The translations under genes and the position numbers were made by a program. DNA of 64,000 nucleotides, taken from positions 211,887 to 275,886 of the forward strand of contig JBHJGZ010000008.1 in NCBI GenBank assembly GCA_050331295.1. The letters run 5' to 3'. The notes below the pieces were generated by a model. The model was not told the DNA's origin. It saw only the letters and a program-made list of their open reading frames with translations, and did no database searches. The stretch's first letter is position 1, and each line of letters opens with the position of its first letter. The stretch comes from Kuafuiihalomonas sp050331295 (GTDB lineage: Bacteria; Myxococcota; Kuafuiibacteriia; Kuafuiibacteriales; Kuafuiibacteriaceae). Below are positions 43,382 through 52,113 of the stretch, one piece after another.

Positions 43382-44854
43382 ATGACCCATTTGTCGCTTC
43401 TGGTGTCGGCACTTCTTCTGACGCTCGCCGTTGCGATCTGGGGCATCATCGACCCGGTGGGCTTGGGGGACCTGGCCGCTCGCCAGACCAAGACCGTCTT
43501 CGAGAGTCGAGGCTGGTTTGTCATGATCACCGCGAGCGTCCTTCTTCTCTCTGCTTTCGCCCTCATCTTGGGTCGCCGTGGAGACATCAAGATTGGACGC
43601 GACGACGATGAACCGGAATTTTCTACCATCAGCTGGTTGACGATGATGTTTGCGGCGGGGATGGGCGTAGGGCTTCTGTTCTATGGAGCTTCCGAGCCCG
43701 TGAGCCATCTTCTGTTCGTGGCCAGCGGCACCCCCGGACCGCAAAACGCATCGGATGCTCTGTTCATCACCATTTTTCACTGGGGGCTTCACGCGTGGGC
43801 GATTTACGGCATGACCGGCCTGATCATCGGCTACTTTGCCTTCAGATGCGGGACACCGCAGACCATGAGCGCTCCGATCCGTGATGTTTTCGGAGGGGAC
43901 CGATGGACTCAACCCGTCGGCTGGCTCATCGATCTCCTCTCGATCTACGCCATCGCCATAGGGTTGGCCGGCTCCGTGGCCATGGGTGTCTTTCAGGTTC
44001 GAGATGGCATTTCCGCCCTTCTCGGCGAGAACACCTTCGCCTCATTGCCGCTGCTGGTGTTCGCGGTCCTCGTGGTGTCCTATATGTTCCCACTGACCGT
44101 CGACCTCGGTTCCGGCATGGGGAGGCTTTCCAACACCGCCATCGCGGTGACGGTTGGCCTGATGCTGTACATCTTGTTGGTCGGTCCGACCTCGCTCCTG
44201 ATGGACGTCATCACGGATGCCACGGGCACCTATTTCGCCAACGTGCTTCCGCAGGGCTTTCGGACCTATCCATTCTTTGACGAAGCCACGCAGGATTGGT
44301 TTGGGACGTGGACCCTCAACTACATGGTTTGGTGGCTGGCCTGGTCCCCTTTCGTGGGCGTGTTCATCGCCCGAATCTCCCGTGGTCGCACCATCCGGGA
44401 ATTCTTGATGGGCGTTCTCTTGGTTCCGACCGTCTTCTCTTTGTTCTGGTTCGGCGTGTTGGGCGCGGCGACGTTCTCTTTCGTGCGTGGAGGACAGATC
44501 GACCCAGCGTTGGTCAGAAGCGATGTCGATCAGAGTCTGTTTCTCTTGCTCGATGCGCTGCCTTTGACGGCCTTGACCACGGTCGCGGTGGTCGTGGCCG
44601 CCTTTCTCTTCTTGGTGACGAGCGTGGTCAGTGCAGCGTACGTGCTCGCGATGTTTTCCACGGGCGCTCGTGGCGAGCCGAGTACACGGTTGAAGCTGAT
44701 CTGGGGCGCGATCCTCGGGGCTCTGGCCCTAGCCATGATCCTTTCCGACTCGGTGTCGGCAGTGCGGCAGATCATCGGCGTCAGTGCCGGTCCGTTCGTG
44801 TTCATCGTCCTCTTGTTGCTCGTGTGCTTCGTCCGTCGATTGAGGAAGGAATGA
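43382..44854 (+). CDS. BCCT-family betaine/carnitine/choline transporter
   Basis: The protein has 490 residues and 12 hydrophobic segments. The BCCT signature is WTLNYMVWWLAWSPFVGVFI, and the TM3 glycine segment MMFAAGMGVGLLFYG is also conserved. It imports a quaternary-ammonium solute, probably Na+- or H+-coupled. The C-terminus is short (FVRRLRKE) and lacks the long osmosensing tail of BetP. The stop at 44854 is followed 3 bp later by the ATG of a 32-residue membrane protein. Confidence 0.93.
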   Translation: MTHLSLLVSALLLTLAVAIWGIIDPVGLGDLAARQTKTVFESRGWFVMITASVLLLSAFALILGRRGDIKIGRDDDEPEFSTISWLTMMFAAGMGVGLLFYGASEPVSHLLFVASGTPGPQNASDALFITIFHWGLHAWAIYGMTGLIIGYFAFRCGTPQTMSAPIRDVFGGDRWTQPVGWLIDLLSIYAIAIGLAGSVAMGVFQVRDGISALLGENTFASLPLLVFAVLVVSYMFPLTVDLGSGMGRLSNTAIAVTVGLMLYILLVGPTSLLMDVITDATGTYFANVLPQGFRTYPFFDEATQDWFGTWTLNYMVWWLAWSPFVGVFIARISRGRTIREFLMGVLLVPTVFSLFWFGVLGAATFSFVRGGQIDPALVRSDVDQSLFLLLDALPLTALTTVAVVVAAFLFLVTSVVSAAYVLAMFSTGARGEPSTRLKLIWGAILGALALAMILSDSVSAVRQIIGVSAGPFVFIVLLLLVCFVRRLRKE

Positions 44855-44857
44855 GCC

Positions 44858-44956
44858 ATGGATCTCGCTGATGTTCTGATGAACGTGACCGTATTCGCCT
44901 ACGTAGGATGGCTCCTTTATCTGCTCATTCGACCGGACTCGAAGGATGAACCATGA
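44858..44956 (+). CDS. 32-residue single-span membrane microprotein behind the BCCT gene
   Basis: A short reading frame, ATG 44858 to TGA 44956, encodes 32 residues with one hydrophobic span (VTVFAYVGWLLYLLI). The N-terminus is acidic (MDLADVLM), and the tail RPDSKDEP puts one Arg at the membrane edge. GAGGAAGGA lies 8-16 bp upstream, a strong ribosome site. It overlaps no other gene. Size and position resemble accessory peptides of other transporters (for example KdpF). It may stabilise or regulate the BCCT carrier; this is inferred from position. Confidence 0.65.
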   Translation: MDLADVLMNVTVFAYVGWLLYLLIRPDSKDEP

Positions 44957-45016
44957 CGTCACGACGCGCTTCTTGGTGATTGAATGGGTGAGGCAGTTCG
45001 GATACGGCAGGCGGAG

Positions 45017-45913
45017 ATGAGGTGCACCCCATCGCCGGCTCCAGGTTTGCACCTCCTCGTGATGGTAGGCGCTATCGGGGCTTGTGGGCCCGAGCTCCGA
45101 GTCGGTGCCCCACCGGACATTGCGGGTGTGGTGGAGGACTATCGCGCTCCGTTTGGTAGCGTCGAGGAGACAGCGGGCGCTTCGTTCTCGGCGGCGGTGG
45201 AGTCCGGGTTCGAGACCTTGAGCGCCACGGGAGGCTTTTCGTTCGCGGATGAAGTGGTGGATGGTGTCGAACCCTCCGCGAGCGACATCCTGCCGGAAGA
45301 CGAGTCGGGGATAGTAAGCGAGGCGATTGTTCCGCTCCGCTTGGACGACCTTGAGGCGGTGATCGAGGGACGCTACATCTGTGATGGCTTTGGGAGCGAC
45401 GACGGTCCCCCGGTCGACCCGGAGCGGGACGGACGGATCGAATTCGAGGGAGCCGTCGATACTCTTGGTTTCTTTCCGCTGTTTTGGGGCCAGGCCGTCA
45501 CGTGTCGAGTCCTGGTCTTCGGAGTGCGGACCCAGCTCGACGGCGACATCTCCATCTTCGTGGACGCCGGAAAGAGCCGAATCGCGTCCCGAGACATCAC
45601 GCGTTCTCCGCTCATCGTGCGCTTTTTCGGCGACCTACTGGCTGAAGAATCCGACGTGATTTTCGAAGATCAGCCGCTGGATGCCCGAATCCTGCTGCAA
45701 GGTTCGTCCTTCGCCGTCGAGACCCGCGTGATGGTCGATGGAGAACTCTTCGTGATTGGATATTCCGTCATCGCGTTGGGCCAAGGCCTGCCTGACCTTC
45801 TCACCGTGGTCGTTCGGGGCCGTGATGGGACCTGGACCTGTAACCTCGTCACGGAGCTCGATATCGGGTCGTGCGTGAACGCGAAGACTGGAGAGGAAGT
45901 GGTTTGGGAATGA
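45017..45913 (+). CDS. Putative lipoprotein of unknown function
   Basis: The protein has about 298 residues from ATG 45017 (ATG 44984 is also possible). The signal LLVMVGAIGAC ends in a lipobox-like IGAC, so the mature protein would be lipid-anchored. The mature part is beta-rich and acidic with few repeats. It has no recognised domain. Its stop overlaps the next gene's start (ATGA), so the two are probably made together, suggesting an envelope partnership with the following beta-barrel protein. Confidence 0.7.
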   Translation: MRCTPSPAPGLHLLVMVGAIGACGPELRVGAPPDIAGVVEDYRAPFGSVEETAGASFSAAVESGFETLSATGGFSFADEVVDGVEPSASDILPEDESGIVSEAIVPLRLDDLEAVIEGRYICDGFGSDDGPPVDPERDGRIEFEGAVDTLGFFPLFWGQAVTCRVLVFGVRTQLDGDISIFVDAGKSRIASRDITRSPLIVRFFGDLLAEESDVIFEDQPLDARILLQGSSFAVETRVMVDGELFVIGYSVIALGQGLPDLLTVVVRGRDGTWTCNLVTELDIGSCVNAKTGEEVVWE

Positions 45914-46800
45914 TGGTGTGGACCTCATGGCTGGTTCTCGTCGTTTCGGGGCCTTTCGCAACGGGCGATTCGCTTGATTCGAACGATCGAGCTTTGGCCA
46001 CCGACGTTGAGGCACCTGCGACAACCCGGGACCCCAATCCATTTCAGGGACATCTTCTGGACGGCTCTGGCTACCTTCTTCCTCGAGGACGCTGGCAGAT
46101 CGGCCTACTCGATACCGGCTACGGTATCTTCGACCAGCTCAACGTGACGACCAGTCCGTACCCCTGGATCTTGGCACCCTTACTGGAAGGCTTTTCGGTA
46201 AACCTTGGCATCAAGGTTGGGTTCGGAGGGCCCACCCTCGCACCGAGCCTCGAAGCCCGCTACGTTTACTTGGATATCCGGCAGACCGAAGAGAGTCGCT
46301 CCGAACTCACTGAAACTCGTGTCAGTGCTCATATCGTTCCCGTGACGGCGGCGCTCACGTTTGCGCCCGACGCGATTCAGGCCTACTCCCTCGCAGCGCG
46401 GTACACGGTCGTCGAGATCGGAGCGTCGGAGAGTCGCCAATCCCAAGAAGTGACCGAAGGTGCGGCGGGTGCGGATCAGTTCCACATGATCCTGAGTGGC
46501 CGGTGGCGCTTCACGTCGGTGGTGGGCCTCTACGTCCGGGGCAACATCGCTCCATGGCTTCAGAACTTGAACGTCGAGGGCGAGACCAATCCCGACGACC
46601 AGTCCACGGTCTCGGTCACCGGCAGCTTCGACACGACCGACGATGTGCCATGGTCGGCCTTGGGCGGCGTTCATTTGATCTTCGGAAATGTGAATGTCCG
46701 CGTCGGCATGGGATACGGCAACTACTTTGCGCCCGTCCTGGGACTGACCCTTCCCGACCAAAGCGTCTTTCCTGACTTCGACCTCTACGTCCGGCTTTAG
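45910..46800 (+). CDS. Putative outer-membrane beta-barrel protein
   Basis: The protein has 296 residues with tandem ATGs. A signal peptide ends near ATGDS. The mature part alternates amphipathic strands (LAPSLEARYVYLDI, FTSVVGLYVRGNIAPWL, NVNVRVGMGYGNYFAPV), and the last residues are FDLYVRL, with an aromatic near the end as in outer-membrane barrels. About 10-12 strands are likely. The function is unknown. It is coupled to the upstream lipoprotein gene. Confidence 0.65.
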   Translation: MMVWTSWLVLVVSGPFATGDSLDSNDRALATDVEAPATTRDPNPFQGHLLDGSGYLLPRGRWQIGLLDTGYGIFDQLNVTTSPYPWILAPLLEGFSVNLGIKVGFGGPTLAPSLEARYVYLDIRQTEESRSELTETRVSAHIVPVTAALTFAPDAIQAYSLAARYTVVEIGASESRQSQEVTEGAAGADQFHMILSGRWRFTSVVGLYVRGNIAPWLQNLNVEGETNPDDQSTVSVTGSFDTTDDVPWSALGGVHLIFGNVNVRVGMGYGNYFAPVLGLTLPDQSVFPDFDLYVRL

Positions 46801-46827
46801 GCCAAAACCGGCAGACGGTCAGTGCGT

Positions 46828-48111
46828 TCAATTCCAGAAGCTGAAGATGGATACGGAGATGTTGGTGTAGTCGCGGGCCACGTCGAATGAGGACAAGAGA
46901 CTGAAGGATTTCCAGCCCCAAAGCGGAAGTCGGACGGCAAACATCCGCACCTTGACCCCCGCAGTCGCGTGGATGCGTCCACTTTGGCCTTCGATTCGGC
47001 CGGGCTCCCAGTAGGTTCCGGCGCGGAGGCGCAGGCGGCGGCGGACGACCTCCGATTCGATCCCGAGGCGCGGAGACACGGTGGCCCTCTGTCCGGAGAC
47101 GATGACCTCTTGTAGATAAAGCGCTTCGAACGATACCCCATCTTCGGTTTTGCCCACCACCCGAAGGTCGGCGGTGACCATGACGTAGCGGCCGCCGCGG
47201 TATCGATTCCGGAGATCTTCTTCCGGGTAGTATGACGGATCGCCCGGAGGCTTCGGGTCCACCAGGTAAGGGGGCATGGGGTTCAGGGCGGAGCGGCTGT
47301 CCCATGGCGTCCACGCCAAACCGATGGTGGCCTGCCAGGGCCCAGCCAAAGTTCGAGGAAGAACGAAGTCAGGCGGGCACCGATCGTCGGCACAGGTCCC
47401 TGCGTCCTCGGTCCAAAACTCGGTCTGAAACCGAGCCCCCAAGCGGAGCGGAAGACTGCGGGGTCGAAGCACGACTCCGAAGTCGCCCCCGAACGCCGGG
47501 GTTCGATAGAAACCGAGGAGGTTGTCGGTCTCTCGCAGCGTGAGAAGACCCGCCACGAAGGCGGCGCCGACCACGACCCGATGGCCCCACAAGGCGTAGC
47601 CGAAAGCCAAGCGACCCTCGAACAGGCTCGTGTCGAACTGGTCACCGTCGTCCTGCTCGACCGTGACTTCGACGCCGGAAATGAATGCGCCGATGCCGAA
47701 CGGGCCGAACTGCAGGTGACCGCCGATGGCGTAGGCGACGAAAGAGTCGGTGGCCTGATTGCCGGAATTGAAGAAGTCGAAGCTATCGCCATTCAATGCG
47801 CCGGTGACCAGGACGTCCCAATCGTAGTCGTAGTCGAACCAGTCTTCGCTGTAGTAGTTGCGCTGAGCAACGGAAGCCGGGTTGAACGGAATGCCCGCCG
47901 TTCCTTCGGCGAAGCCGGTGTACGCGCCGCCCAGGCCGATGACTCTGGAGTTGGCGATCACTGGGCCCCGAAAGAGGTCGACCTGAACGTCGGCGATGGT
48001 GGTCTGGCCGCGGGCCGTTCCGTGTAGCACGAATGCCGCGCATACGATGACACCTCTCACGAGGGCAGCCGGGGGAAGAGGCGTAGCGGAACTCCGCGTC
48101 ACCGACACCAT
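46828..48111 (-). CDS. Putative outer-membrane protein (OMPP1/FadL-like or PorV-like barrel)
   Basis: The protein has 427 residues from ATG 48111, with a signal peptide ending in TARGQ. After it, GLGGAYTGFAEGTAGIPFNPAS resembles the N-terminal hatch segment of FadL/PorV-type proteins (GGA-x-A-x-NPA). The rest is strand-rich and ends VSIFSFWN, close to the C-terminal aromatic pattern. It might transport hydrophobic compounds or serve as a surface attachment barrel. It converges with the other barrel gene and is divergent from the patatin gene (132 bp). Confidence 0.68.
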   Translation of the reverse strand: MVSVTRSSATPLPPAALVRGVIVCAAFVLHGTARGQTTIADVQVDLFRGPVIANSRVIGLGGAYTGFAEGTAGIPFNPASVAQRNYYSEDWFDYDYDWDVLVTGALNGDSFDFFNSGNQATDSFVAYAIGGHLQFGPFGIGAFISGVEVTVEQDDGDQFDTSLFEGRLAFGYALWGHRVVVGAAFVAGLLTLRETDNLLGFYRTPAFGGDFGVVLRPRSLPLRLGARFQTEFWTEDAGTCADDRCPPDFVLPRTLAGPWQATIGLAWTPWDSRSALNPMPPYLVDPKPPGDPSYYPEEDLRNRYRGGRYVMVTADLRVVGKTEDGVSFEALYLQEVIVSGQRATVSPRLGIESEVVRRRLRLRAGTYWEPGRIEGQSGRIHATAGVKVRMFAVRLPLWGWKSFSLLSSFDVARDYTNISVSIFSFWN

Positions 48112-48243
48112 CCATTCTGGCGGAAGATGGAAAGTTGAGTCAATTGAACAGAAACTGGATCCGGACATTGTAGTGACTGGCCACGTGGCCCTCGTGGGCG
48201 GAGATCGAGTGCGCGGCTTGCGTATCGACAACGAAACGGTTTG

Positions 48244-50667
48244 ATGGAGCGGTCTATGTTTCGATGGTGCTGGGCTGCTGCCATCACGACGGTGGCCTCC
48301 CTGGGAGTCGACGCGGCCGCCGAAGCCGGACCGGAGAGTCAACCCGATGCCCTCCCGAAAGAGGGGAGCCCCAAGGTAGAAGGCAACGAGTTGGAGGCAC
48401 CAGCCAACGCCAACATTGGCCTAGTCGCCAGCGGCGGCGTGTCCTTGGGGGCTTACCAAGCTGGCTTCCTCCATATGGCGGTCCGTCTCCAGCGGCGAAG
48501 ATCTCCGGTGCATCGTCGTTTGGCTTTGGCGGCGGGAACCTCGGCCGGAAGCGCGAATGCGTTGATCACCGCGCTGAACAGCTGCCTGGGGACGACGGAT
48601 TCACCTCGGGACGATCCGGGTTGGCGGCTGTGGGTGCCGACTGGCCTCGACGTACTGTTCGATCGGGCTCAGGTCACCCCGGTGAGTCTCTTCACGCGAA
48701 AAGCGTTGGAGGGCCCAGTAGAGGAGATCTGGGAGATTTGGAAAGAAGGGCTCCCGAAGGACTGCGACGTCGTCCTTGCGTTGACGGTGACCCGACTTCA
48801 GGCGGTCGAGATTCGGGTGCGCCCCGGGTTTCGCGTACCGAGACAGGAGGAGAAGATCCGCGTCCGCATCCAGGGCAGAGGTTCTGGAACGCCCCCCAAG
48901 CTGACCAACTACATCGACCCGCGCTTTCATCTCGAACAGCTGGTTCTCCCTCTTCGAATGGATGACCATCGATTGGATTCAGCCCGTCACAACTTCGACC
49001 AGCTACTCAAGGTTGTTTTTGCATCGACTGCCTTCCCGGTGGCTTTCAAACCGCAACCGCTCGATTACTGCCTCTGGAGCCCGGTGGGCCCCGACGACTT
49101 CGTCGATCCCGAGGCGCCCTATTGTTCGGAGCCCGATCATCGAGACCTGTTCATCGATGGAGGCGTATTCGAAAACTACCCGCTCCGGCTGGCTGAAACC
49201 GTTGCGTCGGACGGACTGCGCTCGAACCAAAGAGGCGAGAGCTACTGGCGAGATCTCACCCAGAGCGAAACCGACGCCCAGCGTAGACGTTCACCACCGG
49301 TGTTCTTCGCCTATGTCGACCCGTTCAATCCGTCATATCCCCCGATGGTGGACAGCAGCACCGTCTCCAAGAACGACTCGCTTCTGGGACTGCTGGGGAG
49401 CTTCTCGTCCGAATTCGTGGCGACCGCCCGAGGCAAGGAGCTCTACGGAGCGGTCGAATCCGACCCCAACTTGGCCGATCATCTGTTCATTTCCACGACG
49501 ACCTACCCGACCGCGAGCGAGCCACTTGGCGCCTTCCTGGGATTCATGGAGACGGACTTCCGGATCTTCGACTTCTACCTCGGTATGTACGATGCCTTGG
49601 TCCTCCTTCGAAACAGCGTTCTGCCGGGAGACCAGGTTCCGATCGGCAACGATAGCAAAGAGATCCCGCCCGACTGGATGCCCTTCGCTTGCATGCTCAG
49701 CGTATACGAGCCGAGATACGAGGGCCTGGCCTCCGCCTGTACTTCGGGGACCAGGCGTGCCTTCCGCATCTTGCTGCAGGTTTCAGTGGACCGGATTCAC
49801 GACCACTGTCGTCGTTTCGAGCCCGCAGACCTCGAGCTTCAGGTCGAGCATCCCGGGTGCGAGGGAGCTGCTCGGGGCCGGGAGCGGCCGCGGGTTCCGG
49901 GGGTGAAGGTCCTCGCCTCGGACGACATCGTGAGAAGCGAAGAAGAAACCCATTTTCGGCACATGATGCGGCTCATGGAGCGCTATGGATTCGAATTCCG
50001 AGACCTGGGCCTCGACGTCCAGCACGCAGACCGAGGAAGGTTGATGGTCCGGCGGAAGCTGGTGGAGATGGCCGATGCCATCGCCGCGAAACAGGAGAAC
50101 GCCACCGATGCCTTTGTCATTCGGTCGGGGATCCGGGCGGTCACCGACAACATCGCCTATGATCCTCCGAAACTGGTGGGCTGGGCGCTCCTGGGAACCC
50201 TTCTCGAGGGGGGGCTGAGCGGCTACCCCGGAGACGCCTGGCCGACCTGGCTACGTCTCACCTCTGCCTTTCAATACAAGGGATGGGCGAGTCTATTCAG
50301 TGACGAGCGGACCCGCTTCATCGGAGCTCTGCTCGGAGGTGCCGAGTTCGAGCTCCAGTTCTTGTCCAACAGTCTATTCTCGCCGTACCTCGGTCTGCGT
50401 GCCGGTGGGCAGTTGAGTACACTCGACGGAATGGGAAGCGATTCGTGCACCTCTCGAGCCTCTCTTGGAGATGGTCGCAACTGCAGTCAGGCCTTGATTC
50501 AAACCTACGCTGCTGCCTCGGCGCTCGGGTGGCTGCGAGTTCAGCTAATCCTCGAGATCTATCCGGCGCCGCCGGTGGTCCAGTTCTTCGATGACGTGAG
50601 CGGCGTCGTCGAGGAAGAGCGGCGATTCATCGGCCTGCAATTCGCACTCGGAGGCCAATTTCAATAG
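48244..50667 (+). CDS. Exported patatin-like phospholipase with C-terminal beta-rich domain
   Basis: The protein has 807 residues from ATG 48244, with a signal peptide ending near AAAEA. The patatin domain (about 55-360) has the oxyanion loop SGGVSLGAYQAG, the nucleophile Ser in AAGTSAGSANAL and the catalytic Asp in FIDGGVFENYP. It hydrolyses lipid acyl esters. The last 150 residues are strand-rich and end RFIGLQFALGGQFQ, like a small outer-membrane-type barrel, so it may be a surface or outer-membrane enzyme. The type Vd protein PlpD has patatin plus barrel, but there the barrel is larger. Confidence 0.85.
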   Translation: MERSMFRWCWAAAITTVASLGVDAAAEAGPESQPDALPKEGSPKVEGNELEAPANANIGLVASGGVSLGAYQAGFLHMAVRLQRRRSPVHRRLALAAGTSAGSANALITALNSCLGTTDSPRDDPGWRLWVPTGLDVLFDRAQVTPVSLFTRKALEGPVEEIWEIWKEGLPKDCDVVLALTVTRLQAVEIRVRPGFRVPRQEEKIRVRIQGRGSGTPPKLTNYIDPRFHLEQLVLPLRMDDHRLDSARHNFDQLLKVVFASTAFPVAFKPQPLDYCLWSPVGPDDFVDPEAPYCSEPDHRDLFIDGGVFENYPLRLAETVASDGLRSNQRGESYWRDLTQSETDAQRRRSPPVFFAYVDPFNPSYPPMVDSSTVSKNDSLLGLLGSFSSEFVATARGKELYGAVESDPNLADHLFISTTTYPTASEPLGAFLGFMETDFRIFDFYLGMYDALVLLRNSVLPGDQVPIGNDSKEIPPDWMPFACMLSVYEPRYEGLASACTSGTRRAFRILLQVSVDRIHDHCRRFEPADLELQVEHPGCEGAARGRERPRVPGVKVLASDDIVRSEEETHFRHMMRLMERYGFEFRDLGLDVQHADRGRLMVRRKLVEMADAIAAKQENATDAFVIRSGIRAVTDNIAYDPPKLVGWALLGTLLEGGLSGYPGDAWPTWLRLTSAFQYKGWASLFSDERTRFIGALLGGAEFELQFLSNSLFSPYLGLRAGGQLSTLDGMGSDSCTSRASLGDGRNCSQALIQTYAAASALGWLRVQLILEIYPAPPVVQFFDDVSGVVEEERRFIGLQFALGGQFQ

Positions 50668-50680
50668 TGCCCAAGCAGGA

Positions 50681-51481
50681 TCAGCTCGCCTTCCGTTTCA
50701 GGTACTCGCGTACGCCCCAAAGACGATGACTGCGATTGGGGGCGTCGGTCGGAGTCTCGAACTGGACGGGATTCCATGCGCTCTTGAAACGATACTCGAG
50801 GATGAGCTGGATCATCTGAACGCCGAGGGTCATCGCTTTGACCTTGTTGCCGGTGACGGAAGACGTCCCCACTCGTTTGGTGTAGTTCACTGGGACCTGG
50901 ATGACGCGTTGACCCTTCAACAGGGACAGCAGCATCATTTCTGGGCCGAAGAAACTTCCCCGCACCGTGAAGAAGGGCTCGATTTCGTTCAAGGCGGCTC
51001 GATGAAGGCATCTCATGGTGCAGCCCACGTCGGTCAGAGAGGTGGAGTTGAAGAGGAACTCCATCATCTTGGCCACCGACCAGTTTCCCCATTTCAAGAA
51101 CAGACCCATGTTCGCGCCCTCCCAGATCAACTCTTTCACGGTCCGACTGCCGTAGACGGCGTCGAAATCATCGGAATAGCTCAGGAGTTTCCAAACGTCG
51201 TGACCGCGAAAGGTACCATCGGGCTCGGCTACGATGATCAGGTCTCCCGAGACCTCGCGGAAGCCGCGTTGAATGGCAGCGCCGTAGCCCTGAATGGGCT
51301 CGTGAACTTCCCGAGCCAGCGTCTTGGCCACCTCTTCCGAAGTCCCAGGAGTCGCGTTGTTGTTGACGACGACGATCTCGTCGACAACCCCGGTTGACCA
51401 GAACTCCTCGACGGCAGCTCGGATCGAAGCGCGCTCGTTGAAAGTCGGGAAGATGACGGACACCCGTTGATTCTTCCACAT
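50681..51481 (-). CDS. GT2-family glycosyltransferase (polyprenyl-phosphate sugar synthase-like)
   Basis: The protein has 266 residues from ATG 51481, which overlaps the preceding stop by 1 bp. It has a GT-A fold: SVIFPTFNERASIRAAV is the N-terminal NDP-sugar motif and VAEPDGTF the metal-binding DxD-like motif. HEPIQGYGAAIQRGF is typical of the dolichol-phosphate mannose synthase group, as is VNYTKRVGTSS near the end. There are no strong membrane spans. It probably loads a sugar on a lipid carrier for the membrane transferase two genes upstream. Confidence 0.87.
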   Translation of the reverse strand: MWKNQRVSVIFPTFNERASIRAAVEEFWSTGVVDEIVVVNNNATPGTSEEVAKTLAREVHEPIQGYGAAIQRGFREVSGDLIIVAEPDGTFRGHDVWKLLSYSDDFDAVYGSRTVKELIWEGANMGLFLKWGNWSVAKMMEFLFNSTSLTDVGCTMRCLHRAALNEIEPFFTVRGSFFGPEMMLLSLLKGQRVIQVPVNYTKRVGTSSVTGNKVKAMTLGVQMIQLILEYRFKSAWNPVQFETPTDAPNRSHRLWGVREYLKRKAS

Positions 51482-52113
51482 CAGGAAGGTCTCCTCGCCA
51501 AAAGGTACATCTGCCCGGCGTTTGGACGGATCGGTGAATGAAGATAACCTCGTACGAGAATGGGCCACTTTGGCAGGCGGGACTTCATCGAAAACGGGAG
51601 GAAGCGGGGTTCGATGCGGTCCATCCGAAACGCATGGCGCAAGAGGAGTTGGGCCAATGATTCATCCGAAAAAATGGTTACGTGCGTTTCGTCATCAAAG
51701 TAGTGCTCGGGACACAATCGGAAGTTGGGTTGCACGATCGCCCAGTGTCCGCCGGGCCGAATGACCCTTCGCACTTCCGGCATGAGCGCTTCCAGCGCAT
51801 CCAGGGTCAAATGCTCGAGAAAGTTGCTGGCCAGGACCAAGTCGACACTTCCTCGGGGGAGCTCCGATACACCGGATGCATCACCGGTGCGGAACTCCAC
51901 GCCGGGAGCGGCATGACGCGCCATCTCTGGATTGAGGTCGAACGCAATTCGCTCGGCCGCGTCAAAGGCGTTGATGAAGTCGCAGTAGCCGGCTCCAAGC
52001 TCGACCACGGTTGTAGGCGGCGGAACGTGCCCTCGAATGTATCGGGCCACTTCACGCCAGACACCTGCTCGGAAAGCCAGCTCCGGGTATCGTCCTCTGT
52101 AGTCTACGCTCAT
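51481..52113 (-). CDS. Class I SAM-dependent methyltransferase
   Basis: The protein has 210 residues from ATG 52113 (MSVDYRGRYPEL). Motif I is VVELGAGYCDFI, the second acidic strand is IAFDLNPEMARH, and SNFLEHLTLDALEALMPEVR and RPGGHWAIVQPNF follow the methyltransferase 11 pattern. The longer upstream frame is antisense-like and overlaps the GT-C gene. It starts within the ATGA overlap with that gene. It probably methylates a sugar, glycolipid or lipid carrier-linked intermediate. Confidence 0.85.
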   Translation of the reverse strand: MSVDYRGRYPELAFRAGVWREVARYIRGHVPPPTTVVELGAGYCDFINAFDAAERIAFDLNPEMARHAAPGVEFRTGDASGVSELPRGSVDLVLASNFLEHLTLDALEALMPEVRRVIRPGGHWAIVQPNFRLCPEHYFDDETHVTIFSDESLAQLLLRHAFRMDRIEPRFLPFSMKSRLPKWPILVRGYLHSPIRPNAGQMYLLARRPS

